From JBGOUJ01 sp041477005 (GTDB taxonomy: Bacteria; Acidobacteriota; Terriglobia; Bryobacterales; JACQDG01): a stretch of DNA of 21,543 bases. The position numbers were made by a program, and so were the translations under genes. The notes beneath the pieces are model-generated. The model was not told the DNA's origin and searched no databases. It saw only the letters and a list, made by a program, of their open reading frames with translations. The stretch is from contig JBGOUJ010000050.1 of assembly GCA_041477005.1 (NCBI GenBank), forward strand, positions 1 to 21,543. The letters are read 5' to 3'. How positions within the stretch are numbered: the first letter of the stretch is position 1; each line of letters opens with the position of its first letter. Below are positions 14,366 through 20,430 of this stretch, one piece after another.

Positions 14366-15754
14366 TTACAACGATTGGTGATGGGCAGCCTTGAGCACAA
14401 TGTCACCTCGCTCGGTGGACAGCCTGATTTGGGCGCCGGCGCCGGATCGGGAGGCCGCCGCGCCCCTCCGCTTGGCCTTGTGCTGCTCTTCGACCTGGAT
14501 GGCGTCCCCGAACTGGTTGTCCACCCGGCCGTTGGTGGTGTTGGCCTCCAGCGAGAAGGCCGTATTGGGGGGCAGATCCACTTCGATGCTGCCGTTCTGG
14601 CTCTGGGCGTGAATATTGGCCAGCGGCAGCTTGGGGTCCCGCAGCTCGATGTCGCCCCGGCGGGAAGTGATGTCCAGGTCCTTACTGAAGCCATTCAGGC
14701 GGACATCCTTGGACCGGGCGGTTAGCTTGAAGGGCCCGACCACGTCGCTGGCGTGCAGGCTGCCCAGGTCCATTTCCACCTGCCCGGGCAGCTTTTCAAA
14801 GCTTAGCTCGGTTGCGCTCGAGGTGTAACGCAGGGGCTTGGCCAAATCGCGCAGCTTGATGTTGCCGGAGAAATCGCCGTCGATGGTCACCGTGCCGGCG
14901 ATGCTCTCCAGCTCGATATCCCGGCCCCGGCCGGCGATCTCGACATTCCCCTTCACCTGCGTGGCTCGAACCACGTCGCTGCGGCGCACATCGACCCGAA
15001 CATTTTTGGCGATATTGTTTAGGCGCACCCCGGCGTTGCTGCTGTTGACCGTCACCGGGCCGGCCACCTCCTTCACGTCGAAGTCCCCGTAGCGGCCCTC
15101 CAGGCGCAAGGCCACCGTCCTGGGGACGCTGATTTCCAGGTCCTCGGAAACGCGGCGGTCGCCCGACATCCGGTCCTGATTGGTCTGCACGTAGACCTGG
15201 CCTTCCTGCACGGAGATGTTGAGGGGCGTTTCCTTGTCCCCCTGATCGGCGCTGCGGCGGTCGAAGGCCTTGATCGATTTCCGGCCGGTGATTTTCATCT
15301 CGCCGCCCTCGGCCCCGGTCACTCTCACGTTGCCGTGCAGGTTATTGATCACCACGGTTGCGGCCGGCGGCACGGGGCTGGCGGCCTGCACCGGAAAGTC
15401 GAAGTTCTCGCCGAGCACTTCCAGGCTCCGCCGGCCCAGGCCCCAGGAGCCCCAGTCGCTTCGATCGAAGGAAGAAAGGCCGCTGCCGAACAGGCAGGCC
15501 AGGACCACCAGGAAGATTTCGCCGCCGCCCATGGTGCGGGGGATGGGCCGGGAAGTCCAGCGGTCGACCGCGTACTCGACCAGCCGCGCCACGCCCCAAA
15601 AGATCAGCAGGAACGGCCAGTAGCGGGCAAACACCCGCCACAGAGACAAATCTGGCCGCAGATTGCTGATCAGAAAAGCCACGCCCAGCAGCAGGATGAT
15701 GAGAGGGCCCACCAGCGAGCCGCGCCGGACCGGGATCGGGTTGGTCGTTGCCAT
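14366..15754 (-). CDS. DUF4097 beta-helix-like protein with LiaF-type membrane domain
   Basis: A 462-aa envelope protein. Three membrane helices lie at about 12-32 (GSLVGPLIILLLGVAFLISNL), 42-61 (FARYWPFLLIFWGVARLVEY) and 75-95 (GGGEIFLVVLACLFGSGLSSF). They are followed by a long DUF4097 repeat domain rich in short beta strands, each a variant of GxVxIxxxxGxIxL (VINNLHGNVRVTG, GNVEIAGRGRDIELESIAGTVTIDG, ITSRRGDIELRD). DUF4097 is the domain of Bacillus LiaG, and the helices resemble LiaF/DUF5668, both from the lia envelope-stress operon. An AGGAG lies 7-8 nt before the ATG at 15754, and the small DUF5668-like gene ends 13 nt upstream. Probable role: envelope-stress sensing or response. Confidence 0.85.
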   Translation of the reverse strand: MATTNPIPVRRGSLVGPLIILLLGVAFLISNLRPDLSLWRVFARYWPFLLIFWGVARLVEYAVDRWTSRPIPRTMGGGEIFLVVLACLFGSGLSSFDRSDWGSWGLGRRSLEVLGENFDFPVQAASPVPPAATVVINNLHGNVRVTGAEGGEMKITGRKSIKAFDRRSADQGDKETPLNISVQEGQVYVQTNQDRMSGDRRVSEDLEISVPRTVALRLEGRYGDFDVKEVAGPVTVNSSNAGVRLNNIAKNVRVDVRRSDVVRATQVKGNVEIAGRGRDIELESIAGTVTIDGDFSGNIKLRDLAKPLRYTSSATELSFEKLPGQVEMDLGSLHASDVVGPFKLTARSKDVRLNGFSKDLDITSRRGDIELRDPKLPLANIHAQSQNGSIEVDLPPNTAFSLEANTTNGRVDNQFGDAIQVEEQHKAKRRGAAASRSGAGAQIRLSTERGDIVLKAAHHQSL

Positions 15755-15767
15755 AATGGTTCTCCTG

Positions 15768-15974
15768 CTACGGCCGATCGTGCGCCGGCACCATGTAGGC
15801 GGCGGCCTTTACCACCCCGTAAACGATCAAGAGCACCGGCCAAGTCTGGTGGAAGCTGTACGGACCGAACTGATCGAGGGCGAACAGAACGCCCAAAGTG
15901 ATCAGCATCAGCGGCCCGGTAATGGCTCCGACCGTGCACCGGCCGCACATGCAGCCGTAAATATACCTGGACAT
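15768..15974 (-). CDS. Small two-helix membrane protein (DUF5668-like) with Cys motif
   Basis: A 68-aa protein with two hydrophobic segments: ITGPLMLITLGVLFALDQFG, and WPVLLIVYGVVKAAAYMV. The TLGVLFALDQFG-...-WPVLLI pattern is the DUF5668/LiaF membrane motif, also present in both flanking genes. A cysteine pair sits at the N-terminus (CMCGRC) and could bind metal or form a disulfide. The start at 15974 is chosen because GAGGAG lies 10 nt upstream; the in-frame ATG at 15992 precedes that site. Its immediate neighbour is the DUF4097 gene, 13 nt downstream. Confidence 0.75.
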   Translation of the reverse strand: MSRYIYGCMCGRCTVGAITGPLMLITLGVLFALDQFGPYSFHQTWPVLLIVYGVVKAAAYMVPAHDRP

Positions 15975-16050
15975 AATGCAACCACTCCTCATAAAGGCCT
16001 CACGAACCGCTCCCTGATGATCTCAGCTCGCTAAACCGCCCGAACGATTT

Positions 16051-16115
16051 CGCGCAAAGGCGCAAGGAACGCAAAGAAAACAAAGAGGTTTCCCTTGGCG
16101 TGCTTGGCGTCTTGA
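16051..16115. repeat. Third inverted short-tandem-repeat element (8-nt units)
   Basis: In the 177-nt gap between two membrane-protein genes, 16052-16076 is a run of near-8-nt units (CGCAAAGG, CGCAAGGA, ACGCAAAG). The segment 16091-16115, read on the other strand, has the related units GCCAAGAC, GCCAAGCA and CGCCAAGG. The arms are imperfect inverted copies with small indels, around a 14-nt A-rich centre. The architecture is like the elements at 2213 and 17468, but the unit differs. Confidence 0.55.
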
Positions 16116-16151
16116 CACGAGATCCCAGCCTCAGTTTTAGGGAGCAGGTTC

Positions 16152-16844
16152 TCATTCTTTGAATTCCTTCTGCTCGACGCCCGGCGCCGCCGGCGGCGCG
16201 TCTGGCATTGACGGCATGGTCAGCCGCGCGTAGAGCATGTAAACTCCCGCCGCAATCAACAACACCGGCCAGAAGCGCAGGACCCGCTCCATGCTCCAGT
16301 AGCCGAGGGTGTGGAGCAGGAAGACTACGCCCAGGGCAATGAGGACGATGGGTCCCGCCGGCACCGCGCCGGGCTGCCGGCCAGGCCGCATCAGTCCCGA
16401 GAATTCGTCCACCGGCTCGCCGGCCAGCCGCTTCTTGGCCGTATGGTAGGCCTCGAAGGCCATGTAAAAGAACCAGCCCATGGTGAACATGATGATCAGC
16501 GGCTGCAACTCCCCGGCGGCCCCGGAGTTGCCGATGCTGATCAGCAGCCCGAACACAACGATGTGGACGATTCCCTTGGCGTATTGGCCGTTATAGATAG
16601 CCCCGACCCCGGGGATCAACCCCAGGGCGAAAGCCAGGCCGGCGGAAGGCGCTCCGGCGGCGCCAGGAACGATCGGCACGGACTCGGTTACCCGGCGGGG
16701 CGGGGCAGCCGCCTGCTGTGCCGCCAAGTCGGCTTCGCAATAGATCACTCCTTGCCACTCCTTCCGGCAGGCGCTGCAGAGCGACTTGCCGCAACCCCGG
16801 CAGAAGGCCACCGCTGCCGTTTCGGGATGATTTACGCAATTCAT
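16152..16844 (-). CDS. B-box zinc-finger membrane protein with TM2-like and DUF5668 segments
   Basis: A 230-aa protein. A zinc-binding head at residues 3-36 has Cys3, His6, Cys15, Cys18, Cys23, Cys26 and Cys36 (CVNHP, CRGCGKSLCSAC, YCEADL). Next comes a TM2-like hairpin with the signature IPGVGAIYNGQYAKGIVHIVVFGLL and a further helix (LQPLIIMFTMGWFFYMAFEAY). Last is a C-terminal DUF5668/LiaF-type pair (AGPIVLIALGVVFLLHTLGYWS, RFWPVLLIAAGVYMLYARL). It starts 2 nt after the anti-sigma stop with GGAGGAAG-type spacing, so it is co-translated with that gene and may belong to the same signalling assembly. Molecular function is unknown. Confidence 0.82.
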   Translation of the reverse strand: MNCVNHPETAAVAFCRGCGKSLCSACRKEWQGVIYCEADLAAQQAAAPPRRVTESVPIVPGAAGAPSAGLAFALGLIPGVGAIYNGQYAKGIVHIVVFGLLISIGNSGAAGELQPLIIMFTMGWFFYMAFEAYHTAKKRLAGEPVDEFSGLMRPGRQPGAVPAGPIVLIALGVVFLLHTLGYWSMERVLRFWPVLLIAAGVYMLYARLTMPSMPDAPPAAPGVEQKEFKE

Positions 16845-16846
16845 GG

Positions 16847-17452
16847 TTACTTCCTCCGACCCGGGGCCGGCGAAGGCTCGACCTTGCGCTGCTGTCCCGG
16901 AGGCTGCTGGCCGGAGCGGGTTTGAGCGGCCGGCTCAAGGCTCGCTTCCTGGTCCTCTTCGGCCTGCAGTTCTTTCCATTGCGAAACGATTTCGTAGATG
17001 AAGCGGGCGTTCTGATAGAACTTCACCGCCCGATTCCACATCCGCTGAGCGCTGTTGTCCACGCTCTGCCAGATCGCCACCGGGTTCAGGTCGCTGACTT
17101 CCAACTGGCGAATCTGCACCCCGGCTACGCGGTAGAGCATGGAAACGGAGAGGATGGTCATGGCCATGCTCATGGCGAAGCGCGGTTGTAGCAAGGGCTG
17201 GAACCAGGAGCGCCATCCGGTGGCCCGGGAGTGGGCCTGCCGGGTGCGATAAAGGATGCTCGTCACCAGCTCCTGCGGCGCCTCGACCGGCTCGACCCGC
17301 TCCAGGAACTGGCCTACGGCGGTGGCGTCTGCCAGCAGCGCCGCGCACAGCGCGCACTCGGAGGCGTGCTGCTCCGCCTCCTGGGCGGACGCTTGGTCGA
17401 GCGTCCCGTCCAGGTAGTCGCAGAGCCGAGTTTCAAATTCCGGGCACAGCAT
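16847..17452 (-). CDS. Zinc-finger (zf-HC2) transmembrane anti-sigma factor
   Basis: A 201-aa protein with the anti-sigma zinc-binding domain at the N-terminus: Cys3, His29, Cys33 and Cys36 in CPEFETRLCDYLDGTLDQ and EQHASECALC. One membrane helix follows at about 92-112 (AMSMAMTILSVSMLYRVAGV), and then a helical, Gln/Pro-rich outer tail. It is encoded just downstream of an ECF sigma gene and is therefore its likely inhibitor. Unusually, 108 nt containing a heptamer-repeat hairpin separate the two genes, which may uncouple or adjust their expression. A GGTGGGG lies a few bases before the ATG. Confidence 0.88.
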   Translation of the reverse strand: MLCPEFETRLCDYLDGTLDQASAQEAEQHASECALCAALLADATAVGQFLERVEPVEAPQELVTSILYRTRQAHSRATGWRSWFQPLLQPRFAMSMAMTILSVSMLYRVAGVQIRQLEVSDLNPVAIWQSVDNSAQRMWNRAVKFYQNARFIYEIVSQWKELQAEEDQEASLEPAAQTRSGQQPPGQQRKVEPSPAPGRRK

Positions 17453-17467
17453 GAGAACCCCACCGAG

Positions 17468-17557
17468 AGTCAGAAGTCAGGAGTCAGGAGTCAGAATGGC
17501 AGCTCCCCGAGCCCGCCGTTTTATTCTGGCTTCCGGCTTCTGACTTCTGGCTTCTGC
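17468..17557. repeat. Inverted heptamer-repeat element between sigma and anti-sigma genes
   Basis: The left arm 17468-17495 is four perfectly phased heptamers: AGTCAGA, AGTCAGG, AGTCAGG, AGTCAGA. The right arm 17523-17557, read on the minus strand, holds heptamers of the same family in the same phase (AGCCAGA, AGTCAGA, AGCCGGA, AGCCAGA). The arms pair with about 6 mismatches in 30, across a 25-nt spacer. It ends 3 nt before the sigma stop codon and 15 nt before the anti-sigma start, so the hairpin would lie in the shared mRNA and could act as attenuator or processing site. Confidence 0.8.
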
Positions 17558-17560
17558 CGT

Positions 17561-18169
17561 TCACAGCGTCACTCCTAGTTTGCGCAACGTGCGGGCGAGC
17601 TCGGCTCGGCCGCGGCTGATGCGCGATTTTACCGTACCATCGGGCACCTTCAAAGCCTCGGCGATTTCCCGATATTCCATCTCTTCCAGGTCTCGCAGGA
17701 TCACGGCTTCTCGCAGCTCCGGCGACAGCCGTTGCAGGGCTGTTTGCAGCCATTCGCTGGCTTCCCGGCCGGCCAGGCGGCCCTCGGGCCGGCCGGTCAG
17801 GGTTCCTGCCTCTTCCAGCTCCGGCAAGCGGTCTTCGATGGAATCGACCAGCTTCTCCTTGCGCGTTTTGCGGTAGTGGTCGATCAGCAGGTTACGGGTC
17901 AGGCTGGTGAGCCAGACCCGGAAGCAACCGGAGACGACGTCGAAACTCTTCAAGCTTCGGAAGACCCGTAGGAAGACTTCCTGTGTCAGATCCTGGGCCT
18001 GTTCGGCGCGGCCGGTGAAGCGCAGGCAGATCGCGTAGACACGGCGCGTGTGGAGCTTCACCAGGCTTTCCCAGGCCGCCTCGTCTCCCTGCCGGCATCG
18101 CGTGACCAGCGGGAGATCGGGGTCGGATGCCAGATCGCGGCTCGGGGCCAGCTCAGGCTGGGCGTCCAT
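17561..18169 (-). CDS. ECF-family RNA polymerase sigma factor (RpoE-like)
   Basis: A 202-aa sigma factor. Region 2 runs from about residue 18 to 108 (EAAWESLVKLHTRRVYAICLRFTGRAEQAQDLTQEVFLRVFRSL, then LTSLTRNLLIDHYRKTRKE). Region 4 is near 140-195 (LQRLSPELREAVILRDLEEMEYREIAEALKVPDGTVKSRISRGRAELARTL). The GTVKSRISRGR helix-turn-helix should read the -35 element. The start at 18169 (MDAQPELAPSRD) is chosen because more upstream residues look non-coding, and GGACGAGG lies just before the ATG. It heads the run of envelope genes on the minus strand and precedes its zinc-finger anti-sigma. A candidate ECF promoter lies 165-191 nt upstream. Confidence 0.93.
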   Translation of the reverse strand: MDAQPELAPSRDLASDPDLPLVTRCRQGDEAAWESLVKLHTRRVYAICLRFTGRAEQAQDLTQEVFLRVFRSLKSFDVVSGCFRVWLTSLTRNLLIDHYRKTRKEKLVDSIEDRLPELEEAGTLTGRPEGRLAGREASEWLQTALQRLSPELREAVILRDLEEMEYREIAEALKVPDGTVKSRISRGRAELARTLRKLGVTL

Positions 18170-18333
18170 GGGCCTCGTCCCCCAACCGATCCACTGCGGC
18201 CAAACCAAACTGCCAGTCATTGGATGCCCCGGACCCCCGTGCCGAATCCACCCCTGCGTTCCGGGGGAACTGAGTGTGTACACCGCGCGGCCTCGGGCCG
18301 CAGGTGGGAAGCTGTTTCATCTTCCATCCCTGG

Positions 18334-18360
18334 TAACGAGAGAGGCCTGACAAAAGTTCA
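18334..18360 (-). promoter_or_regulatory. Candidate ECF-type promoter (autoregulation of the sigma operon)
   Basis: Read on the minus strand, TGAACTT (18360-18354) is followed after 15 nt by CGTTA (18338-18334). This matches the general ECF layout (GAAC-type -35, about 15-17 nt, CGT-type -10), so the sigma factor may switch on its own operon. It lies in the 308-bp divergent gap 18170-18477, where I see no gene and no strong promoter for the opposite flippase gene. Confidence 0.42.
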
Positions 18361-18477
18361 TTCTTTTCTTTGGTATCTTAAGATTCGCGCCGCTCCTGCC
18401 TGGCCTGGCAGTTCGGGCGCTCAATCTTACCGCTGACAATGGCAAAGTGTATTCTACCCCGCAACTGAGCTAGCGGA

Positions 18478-19521
18478 ATGAAGCGTTCCAAAAGATGGCT
18501 CTTGCTCGTGCTGGCCTTCCTGGCGTTGACGGGGCTGCTCGTCCGAACCATTCTCACCGACCCCCAGTGGAGGGCGTTCAATCCGCGGGTGTTCCTGGAG
18601 AGCCTTGTCTCTGTGGACAAGGTCTGGATCGGGTGGGCGTTGCTGGCGGTTTACGCCACGTACCTGGTCCGGGCGCTCCGGTGGAAGGTGCTTACCAGGC
18701 CGATGAAGCCGAACGCCAGCCTGTGGAACATTCTTTCGGCCACCGTGATCGGCTTCGCCGCCATCGGCCTGTTCGGCCGCGCCGGGGAAATGGTGCGCCC
18801 TTACCTGGTCGCCCGCAAAGAGGGGGTGCCGGTTCCCGGCCAAGTGGCGGTTTGGGTCATCGAGCGGGCCTTCGACACCCTGACGATCCTGGTTACAGTG
18901 GCGTTCGCCTTGGGCAACTTCCAGCCCGCGGGATTGCGGTCCAGCCCCGCCTTGACCCGGGCTCTGCACGTCGGCGGCAATGTGGTCGCCTTCACGATGC
19001 TGGGCGTGGTGATAGTGATGGTGGGGCTGCGCAGCTTTGCGGATCCCATCATCGCCTGGCTGATCGAGAGGTTTCGCTTTCTCTCGCCGCTTCGGTTCCG
19101 AAGGCTGGAGCGGGGTCTGCTTGCTTTCCTGGAGGGGTCGCGGGGGATTCGCAGCCTGCCGGCCCTGCTGGTCTGCACCCTTTACAGCCTGGCGGAGTGG
19201 GCGCTGATTGCTTTCTGTTACGGGGCTGTATTCAATGCCTTCAGCAGAGGTTCGCGGCTGGGCGTGGATGAGATATTCATCTTTATGGGCGCCGTGATGG
19301 CCGGCTCGTTGATTCAGATTCCCGGCATTGGCGGCGGCACGCAAGTGGCATCGGTGCTGGTCCTGACCGAGATATTTGCGATCCGGCCGGAGGTAGCGGC
19401 GAGCGTTGCCTTGTCTATATGGGTTTTCACGTTTCTGGTCGTGATCCCGCCGGCCGTGATTCTGGCGCTCTATGAAGGCCTGAGCTGGGGCAAGCTGCGG
19501 CATTTGCCCACGGAGAACTAA
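18478..19521 (+). CDS. Flippase-like / lysylphosphatidylglycerol synthase TM-region family protein
   Basis: A 347-aa integral membrane protein with about eight hydrophobic helices. Family signatures are YLVRALRWKVLTRP (residues about 62-75), GFAAIGLFGRAGEMVRPYLVARKEGVP (near 95-120), WVIERAFDTLTI, and the late IPGIGGGTQVASVLVLTEIF. These are the marks of the UPF0104/AglD-like group, which includes the membrane part of MprF and proteins thought to move lipids or lipid-linked sugars. No C-terminal synthetase domain is present, so it is the flippase-only form. Substrate is unknown. Its stop and the nrdR start are 1 nt apart, so both are probably on one transcript. Only a weak Shine-Dalgarno precedes the ATG. 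Confidence 0.85.
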   Translation: MKRSKRWLLLVLAFLALTGLLVRTILTDPQWRAFNPRVFLESLVSVDKVWIGWALLAVYATYLVRALRWKVLTRPMKPNASLWNILSATVIGFAAIGLFGRAGEMVRPYLVARKEGVPVPGQVAVWVIERAFDTLTILVTVAFALGNFQPAGLRSSPALTRALHVGGNVVAFTMLGVVIVMVGLRSFADPIIAWLIERFRFLSPLRFRRLERGLLAFLEGSRGIRSLPALLVCTLYSLAEWALIAFCYGAVFNAFSRGSRLGVDEIFIFMGAVMAGSLIQIPGIGGGTQVASVLVLTEIFAIRPEVAASVALSIWVFTFLVVIPPAVILALYEGLSWGKLRHLPTEN

Positions 19522-19522
19522 G

Positions 19523-20008
19523 ATGCGCTGCCCGTTCTGTGGTCACCTGGAGGACAAGGTTGTCGACTCTCGCGAAAGTAAGGAGGGGGAAGCCGTCCGG
19601 CGCCGCCGGGAGTGCCTGGGCTGCGAGCGGCGTTTCACCACTTACGAGCGCATCGACGAGATCCCTTACATGGTGATCAAGAAAGATGGCCGCCGCGAGA
19701 GGTTCGACCGCCAGAAGGTCCTCTCGGGGCTGCTGCGGGCGAGCGAGAAGCGGCCGGTCAGCATGGGCCAACTGGAGCGCCTGGTGGATGAGGCCGAGAG
19801 CTTCGTGGCCGATTCGACCGAGCGGGAACGGTCGACCTCCGAGATCGGCGAGCTGCTGATGGAGAAGTTGCGGCAGGTCGACAAGGTGGCATATGTCCGA
19901 TTTGCCTCGGTTTACCGGGACTTTCAGGATGAGCAGGAGTTCTTCAACGAATTGAAAACACTGATGAAACACCAGAAGGGGGGCGAGCCGAAAGTTCGGC
20001 ACAAGTAG
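19523..20008 (+). CDS. nrdR: Transcriptional repressor NrdR
   Basis: A 161-aa regulator of ribonucleotide reductase genes. The N-terminal zinc ribbon has Cys3, Cys6, Cys31 and Cys34 (MRCPFCGH, ECLGCERRFTTYERI). The ATP-cone follows at about residues 49-139 (VIKKDGRRERFDRQKVLSGLLRA, then DKVAYVRFASVYRDF), binding ATP/dATP to sense nucleotide balance. Length and motifs are canonical. It starts 1 nt after the flippase-like gene and precedes the rpoD leader; no ribonucleotide reductase genes and no evident NrdR-box are in this window. Confidence 0.97.
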   Translation: MRCPFCGHLEDKVVDSRESKEGEAVRRRRECLGCERRFTTYERIDEIPYMVIKKDGRRERFDRQKVLSGLLRASEKRPVSMGQLERLVDEAESFVADSTERERSTSEIGELLMEKLRQVDKVAYVRFASVYRDFQDEQEFFNELKTLMKHQKGGEPKVRHK

Positions 20009-20045
20009 TATCTTATTTATTTTCTTATGGTTACGGTCGATTCCT

Positions 20046-20068
20046 GAACTTTCAGTGAAGCTGAGTTC
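20046..20068 (+). terminator. Weak hairpin after nrdR
   Basis: GAACTTTCAG and CTGAGTTC pair as an 8-bp stem with a 2-nt bulge and a TGAAG loop. There is no T-tract right after it, so termination is only a possibility. Confidence 0.25.
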
Positions 20069-20111
20069 TCCATCAATCGCCCCCCTGCATAGTTTTCGGT
20101 TACAAAGGCTA

Positions 20112-20140
20112 TTGCAAAACTTGAAATCATGCGATAATAT
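20112..20140 (+). promoter_or_regulatory. Candidate rpoD promoter
   Basis: TTGCAA (20112-20117) and TAATAT (20135-20140) are 17 nt apart in a locally AT-rich stretch of an otherwise GC-rich region. Transcription from about 20147 would give a leader of roughly 280 nt before rpoD. Confidence 0.42.
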
Positions 20141-20288
20141 TGTGAGGCCTCAAGGTCCGGCCCGGATGGTCACTTAGTAAGACCTCAGGAGTACGGGGCG
20201 GATCCTCAAAGCAAGCGCGAGCGGCCAAGCGTTAGTTTCAGCAGCCGGGTTTCAGCAGCAGAAGAGTCGGACGGGCTAGGTCGTCAGA

Positions 20289-20343
20289 CTCGACCGTGGG
20301 GCGGTTCGAGCCAAATGTGTTTTGGCTTTCGGTTTCGACCGAA
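20289..20343 (+). other. Three consecutive hairpins in the rpoD leader
   Basis: CTCGACCG/CGGTTCGAG (20289-20310, one bulge), GCCAAA/TTTGGC around TGTGT (20310-20326), and TTCGGT/ACCGAA closed by a TTCG tetraloop (20328-20343) follow each other directly. A 10-bp direct repeat GTTTCAGCAG precedes them (20235 and 20249). The gene-free stretch 20009-20430 thus looks like a structured 5' leader; I recognise no known riboswitch. Confidence 0.5.
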
Positions 20344-20380
20344 CATCCAGCAGCAGTTCCTTTTTCCTTGCAACGGAATA

Positions 20381-20396
20381 GGATGGCCGGCCATCC
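20381..20396 (+). promoter_or_regulatory. 16-bp perfect palindrome before rpoD
   Basis: GGATGGCCGGCCATCC is fully self-complementary and ends 24 nt before the rpoD Shine-Dalgarno. Flanking AACGG (20372) and CCGTT (20395) offer an alternative pairing. It may be a protein operator or an RNA hairpin affecting translation. Confidence 0.5.
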
Positions 20397-20430
20397 GTTA
20401 TAGTGTGGGGCCCGTTGGACGGAGGTAGGA

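Noticed and set aside
17468..17495. CRISPR-like tandem repeats (four AGTCAGR units)
   Set aside because: The units are 7 nt with no spacers and there are no cas genes; this is a short tandem repeat arm.
18454..19503. 349-codon minus-strand frame opposite the flippase-like gene
   Set aside because: Its product is a Gln/His/Arg-rich low-complexity chain, while the plus strand encodes a clear membrane protein.
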